DNA from: an uncultured Lactobacillus sp.
Lineage (GTDB): Bacteria > Bacillota > Bacilli > Lactobacillales > Lactobacillaceae
NCBI GenBank assembly: GCA_947641735.1
Contig: CANRQR010000014.1
Span: forward strand, 1-33,956
Direction: 5' to 3'
DNA length: 33,956 nucleotides
In this document: in pieces, positions 6,819-14,483 of the stretch
How the letters are laid out: the number at the start of each line of letters is the position of its first letter
How positions within the stretch are numbered: position 1 is the stretch's first letter
Notes under the pieces: model-generated
The model's input: only the letters and a program-made list of their open reading frames with translations
Databases searched by the model: none
What the model was told of the DNA's origin: nothing
Translations under genes and position numbers: made by a program

Positions 6819-8027
6819 ATGAATAATAAAAACGAAGAAAAAAATACCCATCCCACAAATAACTATCGTAAGTGGCTAATAGGTATTTTAATTGGCTTAA
6901 TAATAATTTTAATAGGTTGGTTAATTTTTGGTCATATTCAGTCTAAAAGAAATGCTGAAGCAGAAAAATTTAATTCTACCCACTTTAATTCGAATGTTGT
7001 AATTTATGATATTCCTGTCGGAAAGCTAACGGTCAAAAAGGCTACTGCAAAAATAAATGAAAAAGCAAAAAATAATGCGATTTTAGAGGGAGATAAAGTC
7101 GTATTAAAGAAGACCGGTAATAAAGTAATTACGAGTAAAGAAGTTCAATCATATTTTGAAACTCAACATACTCGCTACCCTAGCCGAAAGAAATGGAATT
7201 TTCAAAATGATGCCTTATTAAAGGCAAAGGATAAATTAAATCAGATTAAAGATCGTCAAGTAAAATATACTGTAAATGGCAAATCTTTCGTATTTAAAAG
7301 AGCAGAAGTATTTCCAAATGTATCATATAGAAATAATAAGTATGTATTTTTAGATACAAAAATTCTAGAAGATAAAATTAACAGCATTAACAAAGAAGTA
7401 TCTACTCTTCACAAATCTTATGACTTCAAACTTCCAAATGGTCAAGTTACGAAGGTTAAGAATGAAAGCTATGGCTGGGCTATTAATGAAAAGAAATTAT
7501 TAGCTGGTGTTGAGAATGCATTAGCTAATGATGTTCAAACACTTAATGGAAAGAATTATATCTATGGGGAAGGTTTTAGTACCTATGGAACTGGCTATGG
7601 GTTAAGCAATAATGGAATTGGTAATAATTATGTTGTTGTTTCTTTAACTGATCAAAAGATGTGGGTCTATAAGAATGGCAAATGTGTATTAACATTAGAT
7701 ACAATTGTTACTGGTACAGTGGAGACTAAGCTTGCTCATAAGAACCTAGAAACACCTACTGGAGTTTGGTATATTCACTATAAAGAATCTCCAAGTGTTT
7801 TAAAGGGAACAAATGATGATGGTTCGAAATACTCGGTTGATGTTAAATACTGGATGCCATTTACCTTAACAGGTTGCGGCTTCCATGATAATAGCTGGCG
7901 AAAGAATTGGTCAAAAGCAGCTTACCTAAATGATGGTTCTTATGGATGTGTTAACTTAAGACCAAGTGATGCTCCCAAAGTTTGGGATAATGTAGAGAAA
8001 AACGAAGCTGTAATTATTTATAAATAA
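6819..8027 (+). CDS. Membrane-anchored L,D-transpeptidase (YkuD domain)
   Basis: Forms 3-3 type cross-links in peptidoglycan or attaches groups to it, outside the membrane. A single N-terminal membrane helix (about 20-43) acts as anchor. The middle (about 60-255) resembles the PG_binding_4 module found before YkuD domains, as in Enterococcus Ldtfm. The YkuD domain (about 270-402) begins VVVSLTDQKMWVYKNG. The catalytic pair is His356 (GFHDNSW) and Cys377 in SYGCVNLRPSD; Tyr375 replaces the commoner His before Gly-Cys. Bacillus YkuD has Lys there, so activity is not excluded. It follows another wall enzyme, the NlpC/P60 protein, but a strong terminator separates them. Ribosome site AAGGAAATAGG. 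Confidence 0.92.
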   Translation: MNNKNEEKNTHPTNNYRKWLIGILIGLIIILIGWLIFGHIQSKRNAEAEKFNSTHFNSNVVIYDIPVGKLTVKKATAKINEKAKNNAILEGDKVVLKKTGNKVITSKEVQSYFETQHTRYPSRKKWNFQNDALLKAKDKLNQIKDRQVKYTVNGKSFVFKRAEVFPNVSYRNNKYVFLDTKILEDKINSINKEVSTLHKSYDFKLPNGQVTKVKNESYGWAINEKKLLAGVENALANDVQTLNGKNYIYGEGFSTYGTGYGLSNNGIGNNYVVVSLTDQKMWVYKNGKCVLTLDTIVTGTVETKLAHKNLETPTGVWYIHYKESPSVLKGTNDDGSKYSVDVKYWMPFTLTGCGFHDNSWRKNWSKAAYLNDGSYGCVNLRPSDAPKVWDNVEKNEAVIIYK

Positions 8028-8032
8028 TATGA

Positions 8033-8065
8033 AAAAAGGCGTAGATTTTAAAATCTACGTCTTTT
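8033..8065. terminator. Bidirectional terminator between the transpeptidase and hflX
   Basis: A stem of 17 bp with one mismatch (AAAAAGGCGTAGATTTT against AAAATCTACGTCTTTTT), poly-A on one side and poly-T on the other. Confidence 0.9.
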
Positions 8066-8071
8066 TGTTTG

Positions 8072-9361
8072 CTAAACAGTTTTAGTTTTAAATTTTTCTA
8101 GATCTTTTGGTGATAATCTTACTGTAACATGAACGCCGTCATCTTTGAAATCTTCATTTAAAATTTGACCATATTCATGAAGATAAGCTAAATTTTTACC
8201 ATCTGATAAAGGTAAGACCAAGTTTACCTTTTCGTAATTATCAAAAACTTTCTTAACAATTAAATCAGCTAGTTGCTTAATTGACTCGGGATCTTTCGCC
8301 GAATATAAAATATCATTTCCCTCAATTTGTGGATAATTGCGATCTGTCAAGTCGGCTTTATTATAAGCAGTAATCATTGGTACATTGGTAATTTTCAACT
8401 CATCTAAAACTTTTTGGGTCGTTTTAATCATTTGAACCATATTATGATCGGAAGCATCTACGACATTGATTATCAAGTCAGCATCTTTAGCTTCTTGCAA
8501 AGTAGCTTTAAATGATTCAATTAAGTTATGAGGTAACTTGGAGATAAAACCAACGGTATCTGAAAGAATAAAACTTAAGTCATCTTTTAAGTCAATTCTT
8601 CTAACACTAGTATCTAAAGTCGCAAATAGCATATTTTTTTCAAATACTTGCTTTTTAGAAGCTTCATCACTAAAGACATTTAACAACTCATTCATCGTTG
8701 TTGATTTTCCAGCATTAGTATAGCCAACGAGGGCGACTTGTGGTAGACGAGAATTGTTTCGTCTAGCAGATTTTATTTCTTCTTGTTTGCTAATGTCTTT
8801 TAGTTCCTTTTTAATTGCACTAATTTGTTTACCAATGGTTCGTCTATTTAATTCAAGCTTAGTTTCACCCGAACCACGGTTAGCAAAACCACCGCTTGCA
8901 CCACCAGAACCACGCTGTTGGTCTAGATTGTTTTCTGATGGATGAAGCCGAGGTAGTTCATATTGTAATCGAGCAAGTTGAACTTGTAGTTTAGCTTGTC
9001 TACTACGTGCTCGATTAGAGAAAATTTCTAAAATTAATTCAGTTCGATCAAGCACTTTAAGTTTTGTCATGCTCTCAATGTTTCTAATTTGAGTTGGCGA
9101 AAGTTCATCATTAATGACTAAAGTTTTAGCATGTAATTCTCGAGCCATATTTTTAATTTGATTAAGTTTACCAACACCAAAATATGTTCCCGCAACGATA
9201 TTTTCAGCCTTTTGGCTTGCTTGACCAACAACATCTAGGTTGTTGGCAAGTGTTAATTCTCTTAGTTCAGTCATATAATAGTCAAAATTAGGATCATTTA
9301 AATTTACGCCCGCAATAAATGCTTTAGTTTTTTTTGGTTGATTGTCGATCAAATAATTCAC
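8072..9361 (-). CDS. hflX: Ribosome-associated GTPase HflX
   Basis: HflX splits stalled or hibernating 70S ribosomes in a GTP-dependent way and contributes to stress and, for some homologues, antibiotic tolerance. The 429-residue protein has the N-terminal nucleotide-binding-like domain (1-110), a coiled-coil linker (about 115-200), the glycine-rich RGSGGASGGFANRGSGE loop, and the G domain: GYTNAGKST (213-221), DTVGF (268-272) and NKAD (334-337). The annotated start is GTG at 9361. An in-frame TTG three codons later is also plausible and better spaced from the AGGTGA in the leader. The leader is unusually long and contains a same-strand terminator and pairing elements (see 9486-9572). Confidence 0.96.
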   Translation of the reverse strand: MNYLIDNQPKKTKAFIAGVNLNDPNFDYYMTELRELTLANNLDVVGQASQKAENIVAGTYFGVGKLNQIKNMARELHAKTLVINDELSPTQIRNIESMTKLKVLDRTELILEIFSNRARSRQAKLQVQLARLQYELPRLHPSENNLDQQRGSGGASGGFANRGSGETKLELNRRTIGKQISAIKKELKDISKQEEIKSARRNNSRLPQVALVGYTNAGKSTTMNELLNVFSDEASKKQVFEKNMLFATLDTSVRRIDLKDDLSFILSDTVGFISKLPHNLIESFKATLQEAKDADLIINVVDASDHNMVQMIKTTQKVLDELKITNVPMITAYNKADLTDRNYPQIEGNDILYSAKDPESIKQLADLIVKKVFDNYEKVNLVLPLSDGKNLAYLHEYGQILNEDFKDDGVHVTVRLSPKDLEKFKTKTV

Positions 9362-9485
9362 CTGCTTTCAAAAAATAGTATTTCTACGTAGAGTTAATAA
9401 CTTAAAAAATCATCATAACCATTCCTTTATTTGATAGTATGAAAATTATAATTTCTTTTTAAATAAAAATCAATTTTGACACAAA

Positions 9486-9516
9486 AAAGGCCACTCCGAA
9501 AAACGAAGTGACCTTT
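9486..9516 (-). terminator. Terminator on the hflX strand, upstream of hflX (possible attenuator)
   Basis: Read on the minus strand: a 13-bp stem with two wobble pairs (AAAGGTCACTTCG with CGGAGTGGCCTTT), a 5-base loop, then a run of T. On the plus strand the T tail is only three bases, so it is oriented for minus-strand transcripts. It lies about 125 bases before the hflX start, and no gene lies upstream that would need it; the permease has its own terminator. Confidence 0.7.
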
Positions 9517-9517
9517 A

Positions 9518-9572
9518 GGATATTTGAACACGGTAATATCCGAATAGAGATAATTACTTTAATTAACCGTGC
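9518..9572 (-). ncRNA. Candidate structured RNA just before the hflX leader terminator
   Basis: On the minus strand GGATATT pairs with AATATCC (9541-9535 with 9524-9518; 10-base loop). Its loop carries ACCGTG, complementary to an upstream CACGGT at 9571-9566. The two pairings can form a pseudoknot or compete. Together with the adjacent terminator this looks like a regulatory leader. The class is not one I recognise. Confidence 0.35.
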
Positions 9573-10098
9573 ACATAAATATGAGTGGAGTATATAGTTG
9601 TTATCCTGAAATCATAATAAATTTTATACTTGTAAATGAAATTAAACTGACTGTATCAAAGGTAGTTAATTAAGAAAATCACTTAAGCCATACAATTATG
9701 GGGGAATAGGAAAGCTCACGACTTAAGGGTATATAGGGTGACAAATTTATTATCTTTGTAATACATAGTTTAAACTGAAGCTATACATTAAAATATATTT
9801 CAGCTTCCTGAAGAATTTAGTTAAACTGTATTTTTACTAACAATAACTTTCACTATTTTTAATTTTATTGAACTATAGATGGGAAAAAGTAGTGAAAATA
9901 GTGAATGATTATTATGATTCAGAATATCAAAAACTTCTTCTTGATATAATTACTAAATATTTATATAAAGTAACAGTAATAGATATATGTTATTTATTAC
10001 TTCTCTATGAAGACTGCCTTCATTTATAAATATAAGACCTTAATACAAGAATAGCAAATAAAAGGCTTTCATACATTGTTATGTTATTAAACTATAAT

Positions 10099-10129
10099 AA
10101 AAGCCAAATCTACTAAGGATTTGGCTTTT
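10099..10129. terminator. Terminator of the APC permease gene
   Basis: A perfect 12-bp stem (AAAAGCCAAATC), a 7-base loop, then T-rich sequence on both strands. Confidence 0.85.
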
Positions 10130-10132
10130 GTT

Positions 10133-11581
10133 TTAATTTTGTTTTTCTCTTTTTCTTTGCCACTTAGCAATTAATGGTAAGAGCACACCTAAACCGATCA
10201 TCAAAAGCGGTTCAACAATATTTAAGATTAACATATGCCACCAAGTAGATGAGCCTGCTTTAGCATCGATTGGCACGATCCCAAAGGTTGCTCCGGTAAC
10301 AGTAATGATTAAACACCACCAGCCGACAATAACAGCAAATGTTTTATTCTTAATGAAAACATATTGAGATGGGAATTTTTCTGGGTGAAGTCTAATTTTA
10401 ATAAATGCCCAGAAGAGTAATCCAGTAACGTACGGAGAAACAATTCCGTTTAAGTTTAATAACTGATTAAAAATATCATTCACTGAAGGAAGAGTAGCAC
10501 TCAAAAATAGAAGTACAGAACAAATTCCCGTTGTTAACCAATATCCGTTGATTGGTAAGCCATTCTTATCAGTTTTAGTTAATTGTTTTGGTAAGTATTT
10601 TTTGGCAGTATCTGATAAGAAAATTCTAGCACCACCATCAACTAAAACAGCTAGTTGGGCTAGCATATAAAGAGCTTGGGTAATGATGAAAGTGTATAAG
10701 AAAAATTTCCCCATACCGAATTTTTCACCCATAGCTTGGAAGGCATAATAAGAACCATTCATCTTTAAGTCGTCAGGTAAGTGATGTGCATTAAAGAAGA
10801 CGCCTAGTGCAAATGAACCAAAGATGGTTAGAAAACCTGTCATGATTGCTAGCATGTACATTGCTTTAGGAAAGTTTCTAGGTCCATCTTTCATCTCAGT
10901 AACATAAGGAGCAACAAATTCAGCCCCGTTCATGGCAAAAATTAATAATCCTAGTGACATTAGGAATTTCATATCAAAAGTTGGTAAGAAATTCTTGAAG
11001 TGGAAGGGTTGAGTAGCAATTCTGCGGCCTTCACCCAAATATACGATAGTCATAATTACAAAAAGAATGGTCATGATAAACATGGCACCACCACCGATGA
11101 TAGATAACCATTGTAGCGAGTTAGCAAATCGGTGTTGGAAAAAGATAAAGATGACAAAAATAATTGCCGTAAATAAAGCAAAAGCCCAATTACTCATTTC
11201 TTTGTCACTTAATGCATGTCCTTTAAAAAGCCATGCAAAAGAAACAACTGTTGAATTAGCTACATCAACTAAATATGGTAGTGAAACTACCCAGTAGCAC
11301 CAAGCAGTAATATATCCCATTCGATCGCCAGAGGTGTGTCTTAACCAAGAAGATAAGCCTCCGCCATCATCTGAAAAAGTAGCTCCTAGTTGTCCGACGA
11401 TTAATTCGTATGGAACTACAAATAGAATTAACAGTAATATCCAGTCACTAACTACAGCTAATCCTTGATTTTGAAAGTTATAGATAATGTCATCAAAACC
11501 AATAACTGTAACAAAGTCCATTAAGGCAATCACGGGCCAAGTTAGTTTTTTACGTTTTTGTGCCTCATCAAAAGTATCCAA
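10133..11581 (-). CDS. APC-family amino acid permease
   Basis: A 482-residue polytopic protein with about 12 membrane helices, of the amino acid-polyamine-organocation superfamily, importing or exchanging amino acids across the membrane. Family features include a first helix with a broken GF-D segment (VIGFDDIIYNF), the conserved helix-6-like NGAEFVAPYVTEMKDGPRNFPKA segment (about 220-240), and a basic cytoplasmic tail (KWQRKREKQN). The substrate cannot be named. The start is TTG at 11581, nine bases after a strong AGGAGG. That ribosome site is perfectly complementary to a stretch of an upstream 14-codon frame (see 11619-11663), which suggests translational control. It is divergent from the bceAB-like operon and single-gene in layout. 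Confidence 0.88.
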   Translation of the reverse strand: MDTFDEAQKRKKLTWPVIALMDFVTVIGFDDIIYNFQNQGLAVVSDWILLLILFVVPYELIVGQLGATFSDDGGGLSSWLRHTSGDRMGYITAWCYWVVSLPYLVDVANSTVVSFAWLFKGHALSDKEMSNWAFALFTAIIFVIFIFFQHRFANSLQWLSIIGGGAMFIMTILFVIMTIVYLGEGRRIATQPFHFKNFLPTFDMKFLMSLGLLIFAMNGAEFVAPYVTEMKDGPRNFPKAMYMLAIMTGFLTIFGSFALGVFFNAHHLPDDLKMNGSYYAFQAMGEKFGMGKFFLYTFIITQALYMLAQLAVLVDGGARIFLSDTAKKYLPKQLTKTDKNGLPINGYWLTTGICSVLLFLSATLPSVNDIFNQLLNLNGIVSPYVTGLLFWAFIKIRLHPEKFPSQYVFIKNKTFAVIVGWWCLIITVTGATFGIVPIDAKAGSSTWWHMLILNIVEPLLMIGLGVLLPLIAKWQRKREKQN

Positions 11582-11590
11582 AAATATTTT

Positions 11591-11636
11591 CCTCCTAAAA
11601 ATCCTATACTATTATCATTTATCTAAATTTAGGAGG
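11591..11636 (-). promoter_or_regulatory. Shine-Dalgarno-sequestering inverted repeat before the permease
   Basis: On the minus-strand RNA, CCUCCUAAA (11636-11628) is a perfect 9-base complement of UUUAGGAGG (11599-11591), which is the permease ribosome site; the loop is 28 bases. The 5' arm lies within the upstream frame, so a ribosome there would free the site. Confidence 0.6.
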
Positions 11637-11663
11637 TGGGTTGAAGAAGTAGCTTCCCTGCAT
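11619..11663 (-). CDS. Candidate 14-codon leader peptide (MQGSYFFNPPPKFR)
   Basis: ATG at 11663 has a GAGG ribosome site six to seven bases upstream and ends in TAA at 11621-11619. The peptide carries Phe-Phe and three consecutive prolines, a motif that slows ribosomes unless EF-P acts. Codons 10-12 (CCT CCT AAA) form the arm that masks the permease ribosome site. The arrangement resembles translation attenuation by a leader peptide, as for erm and cat genes. The peptide is too short for homology, so it is a structural inference only. Confidence 0.45.
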   Translation of the reverse strand: MQGSYFFNPPPKFR

Positions 11664-11704
11664 TCTGTACCTCATTTCATATTTTATTTATAATCACGAT
11701 TTCT

Positions 11705-11710
11705 ATTATA
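11705..11710 (-). promoter_or_regulatory. Probable -10 element of the permease
   Basis: A TATAAT on the minus strand places a start of transcription near 11698, about 35 bases before the leader-peptide ATG. The -35 region is poor (ATTTTT). Confidence 0.4.
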
Positions 11711-11744
11711 CAAGAAGAAAAGATAAAAAAATTGAAAAACAAGC

Positions 11745-11773
11745 TTTACTTTTTTACACGGTGTCTGTATTAT
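11745..11773 (+). promoter_or_regulatory. Promoter of the bceAB-like operon
   Basis: TTTACT (11745-11750), 17 bases, TATTAT (11768-11773). It is followed at once by an inverted repeat that would cover the start of transcription. Confidence 0.55.
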
Positions 11774-11802
11774 ATAGTGTAACAGGTAAGTAATACACTA
11801 TA
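11773..11802 (+). promoter_or_regulatory. Operator-like inverted repeat (TATAGTGTA-N12-TACACTATA)
   Basis: A perfect 9-bp inverted repeat overlaps the -10 and the start of transcription. The half-sites AGTGTA and TACACT resemble those reported for YtrA-type GntR repressors, which as I recall have 13 bases between half-sites; here there are 12. The position suits a repressor. No regulator gene is adjacent. Confidence 0.6.
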
Positions 11803-11820
11803 ACGAAAAGAGGAGCCAAA

Positions 11821-12567
11821 ATGAGTGAAGTAGTTCAAGTTCAAAATATTACTAAGACTTATGGTAAAAAAGGTGAAAAACAATACCAAGCTTTAAAGGG
11901 CGTTAGCTTTGATGTGGAACGTGGTGAATTTGTTGGAATCATGGGTGCATCTGGTTCTGGTAAAACCACTTTGTTAAATATTTTATCTACATTAGATCAA
12001 CCTACAACTGGAAATGTATACATTAATGGTCGCGATATTACTGGCTTAAATAAAAATCAAATGGCAGACTTCCGCGGTCAAGAAATTGGGTTTATTTTTC
12101 AAGATTTTAACCTATTAGAAAATCTAACAAATCGTGAAAATATTGCTCTTCCTCTTTCACTTCAAAATGTGAAGAGCAGTCAGATTAATCCTAAAGTGGA
12201 TAAAATTGTTAAGCGACTAGGAATTGATCATATTTTAAATAAATATCCAGCAGAAATCTCTGGTGGACAAAAACAACGTGTTGCAGCAGCGCGTGCATTA
12301 GTTCATGAACCAGCTATTCTTTATGGAGATGAACCAACTGGGGCACTTGATTCAAAGAGTGCTACTGAATTACTTGAAACAATGAAAGGTCTAAATGAAA
12401 ATGATAGAGTTTCTATTTTAATGGTTACTCACGATCCATATTCCGCTTCATATGCTAGTCGAATTCTTTTCATTAAAGATGGTAAGATCGGAAAAGAAAT
12501 TAAAAAAGATGGTAAAAGTAGAGAAGAATTTTATCAAGAAATTATTGCAGAATTAGGTAGACGTTAA
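11821..12567 (+). CDS. BceA-like ABC transporter ATP-binding protein
   Basis: A 248-residue ATPase subunit of the MacB/BceA group, pairing with the FtsX-like permease encoded 19 bases downstream. Walker A GASGSGKTT is at 42-50, the Q-loop at FQDFNLL, the signature ISGGQKQR at 146-153, Walker B ILYGDEPTGALD near 166-177, and the switch histidine at 204 (VTHD). In Firmicutes such pairs remove peptide antibiotics such as bacitracin from their lipid targets, or sense them for a partner two-component system. No histidine kinase or response regulator is beside it. The operator-like repeat in front points instead to control by a DNA-binding repressor. Ribosome site AGAGGAG. Confidence 0.95.
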   Translation: MSEVVQVQNITKTYGKKGEKQYQALKGVSFDVERGEFVGIMGASGSGKTTLLNILSTLDQPTTGNVYINGRDITGLNKNQMADFRGQEIGFIFQDFNLLENLTNRENIALPLSLQNVKSSQINPKVDKIVKRLGIDHILNKYPAEISGGQKQRVAAARALVHEPAILYGDEPTGALDSKSATELLETMKGLNENDRVSILMVTHDPYSASYASRILFIKDGKIGKEIKKDGKSREEFYQEIIAELGRR

Positions 12568-12586
12568 GAATAGAAAGGAAATAATT

Positions 12587-14449
12587 ATGCTTTGGAAATT
12601 ATCATTAACCGGGATTAAAAGCCGGTTCAAAGACTATTTAGTCCTTTTTTCAGGCTTAACTTTTGCTAGTGCCATTTTTTATATGTTCATGACTCTAGCT
12701 ACAAACCCAGCTTTCTTAAAGGGTTCACTAAGCATTGCTTTTAAAATTACCCAAATTGTTTTTGGTTTTGGAATTGCATTACTTTCTATTATCACTTTTG
12801 TCTATATTGTATATGCCAATAGTTTTTTGCTTAGTATGAGACAAAAAGACTATGGGATGTATATGATGCTAGGAGCTAGAACAAGTAAAATTGGAAGATT
12901 AATCTTTACCGAAACTCTTGTTGTTGGCTTATTAGCTACCTTATTGGGTACAGTCTTAGGGGTTGGATTAACACAGGGAGTTTCTAGTGTGTTAATTTCC
13001 CAGCTAGGATTGCAAATTCATAAATTTGTTGGTTTTTACTTACCAGCCTTACTTTGGACAATAGCTTTCTTTGCGATTCTGTTCTTCCTAGTAGCTTTTT
13101 GGAATCGTCATAAATTAGTTAAGTCAAACGTGATTAACTTACTTCATGAAGATCAAAAACCGGTTAAATTACATAGAAATAAATTATGGAAATTTATTGA
13201 AGCAATTTTAGGAATTGCGTTACTTGCTGTTGGTTACTGGGCAATGATGCATGCAGCAAAATTAGGAAAAAAAACTATTCCAATAGCCTTCTTTACAATC
13301 GTTTTTGGTTCTTACTTTACTTTTGATTCCTTCTTTACAGCAATTATTGATTTACTTCGTAAGAACTTAGCTTACAAATATAAAAAATTACATTCCTTCA
13401 CTTTAGGACAACTTAAGTTTAGATTAAGTGATTATACTCGAATTTTATCTACTGTCTCTTTATTATTTGCTCTTGCTTTAGGAGCAATTACTGTTGGATT
13501 GAACTTTAATAATATGACTGAACAGGCAATGCAAAGCACATATTATGATGTTGTTTTGTATGGTCATAATAAAAAAGTAGATAATCAATTAAAGAAAGTT
13601 TCTGTGAAATCTACTACAACGTTTGACTATAAGATGGTAGTAGAAGGTAAAGGAAAAGAAAAATCGAGAGTACTTTACATTCCAGAAAATCAAATCAAGA
13701 ATAATCAGATCATGTATCAACATTATTCAAGAAAAAACGATATGAATCATTATGATACTAGATGTATTAAGGTAAGTGATTTTAAGAATAAGACTGATTT
13801 TAATGAAGCGCAGTATCAGTTAGTATCTTTAACTCCATATATTGATGCTCAAGCTAAAGTTGTGCCAGAAACTCAATATAATCAAGTTAAGGCTAAAGTA
13901 AATAAAATTGAGCTTTTAAGAGTTAACGATTTTAGAAGTAACTTTAATAATATTGAGAAACTCCAAAACTTATCCGCAACTCAAATGATGAGTTCACCAG
14001 AAGTTGATAAAGACGCAGTTAATGTAAATCTCTCCAATTCTAAATCAGCACAATATCGCTTAGTTTCAAGTATGACCTCTGGTTTTGAATTTATGGGCTT
14101 CTTCTTAGGGTTAGCATTTTTAGCAATGCTTGCTTCAACATTAATGTTCAAAGTTTTATCTGGAGCAAACAGTGATAAACCAAGATACCAAATGCTTTGG
14201 AAGGTTGGAACAAGAAAGAGTCTCTTAAAAGCATCTATTGCAAAAGAAATTGGAATTTTATTTGCTTTACCAGCTGCCTTAGGAGTAGTTGACGTTTTAT
14301 TTGGACTTCAATTATTCAAGTCTATTTTAGGGATGAACACTTACGACAAACTTTGGATTCCATTTACTATTTTCGGAGTTCTTTACGTACTTTATTACTT
14401 ATTAACGGTAGTTTTATATCAACATATTGTTTTACAAAAAGAAGATTAA
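12587..14449 (+). CDS. BceB-like ABC transporter permease (FtsX domain)
   Basis: A 620-residue permease with an FtsX domain near the N terminus (helices around 18, 60, 110, 150), further paired helices (about 205, 235, 285), one large extracellular domain (about 310-490), then three C-terminal helices. This is the plan of the BceB/Pep7E family, whose large extracellular domain contacts peptide antibiotics or their lipid complexes. It forms an operon with the ATPase; the ribosome site is AGAAAGGAAA. The ligand cannot be predicted from sequence. A strong terminator follows immediately and is shared with the convergent phosphatase gene. Confidence 0.93.
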   Translation: MLWKLSLTGIKSRFKDYLVLFSGLTFASAIFYMFMTLATNPAFLKGSLSIAFKITQIVFGFGIALLSIITFVYIVYANSFLLSMRQKDYGMYMMLGARTSKIGRLIFTETLVVGLLATLLGTVLGVGLTQGVSSVLISQLGLQIHKFVGFYLPALLWTIAFFAILFFLVAFWNRHKLVKSNVINLLHEDQKPVKLHRNKLWKFIEAILGIALLAVGYWAMMHAAKLGKKTIPIAFFTIVFGSYFTFDSFFTAIIDLLRKNLAYKYKKLHSFTLGQLKFRLSDYTRILSTVSLLFALALGAITVGLNFNNMTEQAMQSTYYDVVLYGHNKKVDNQLKKVSVKSTTTFDYKMVVEGKGKEKSRVLYIPENQIKNNQIMYQHYSRKNDMNHYDTRCIKVSDFKNKTDFNEAQYQLVSLTPYIDAQAKVVPETQYNQVKAKVNKIELLRVNDFRSNFNNIEKLQNLSATQMMSSPEVDKDAVNVNLSNSKSAQYRLVSSMTSGFEFMGFFLGLAFLAMLASTLMFKVLSGANSDKPRYQMLWKVGTRKSLLKASIAKEIGILFALPAALGVVDVLFGLQLFKSILGMNTYDKLWIPFTIFGVLYVLYYLLTVVLYQHIVLQKED

Positions 14450-14450
14450 G

Positions 14451-14483
14451 AAAAAAGGCTTATCAAAATGATAAGCCTTTTTT
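14451..14483. terminator. Bidirectional terminator after the bceAB-like operon
   Basis: A perfect 15-bp stem (AAAAAAGGCTTATCA) with a 3-base loop and T runs on both strands. Confidence 0.93.

Larger units (their letters stand above)
9362..10098. other. Gene-free stretch of 0.74 kb with possible RNA structure
   Basis: No convincing protein gene. The best small frame on the plus strand (TTG 9868 or GTG 9892 to TAA at 10027-10029, 45-53 codons) has a poor ribosome site and no recognisable product. Structure seen includes the hflX-strand terminator at 9486-9516, a 7-bp hairpin at 9518-9541 with a possible pseudoknot partner at 9566-9571, and an 11-bp A/T inverted repeat (9614-9624 with 9743-9753). 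The inverted repeat encloses a CTTAAG/CTTAAG pair and a CCATA-CAAT-TATGG hairpin. A further hairpin of type GAAGCT...AGCTTC lies near 9778-9807. The stretch may be a long hflX leader, an unannotated small RNA, or decayed sequence. Confidence 0.4.

Noticed and set aside
9486-9572. T-box riboswitch before hflX
   Set aside because: No T-box antiterminator consensus and no specifier loop visible; hflX is not a usual T-box target.
9868-10029. Small plus-strand frame of about 45-53 codons (DYYDSEYQKLLLDIITKYL...)
   Set aside because: No proper ribosome site or promoter, start is TTG or GTG, no recognisable family. Mentioned in the gene-free stretch entry only.
11628-11650. AGGAGGTGGG followed by TTG on the plus strand as a translation start
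   Set aside because: The frame ends after three codons (TTG AAG AAG TAG); the purine run is explained by its role as the complement of the leader peptide on the other strand.
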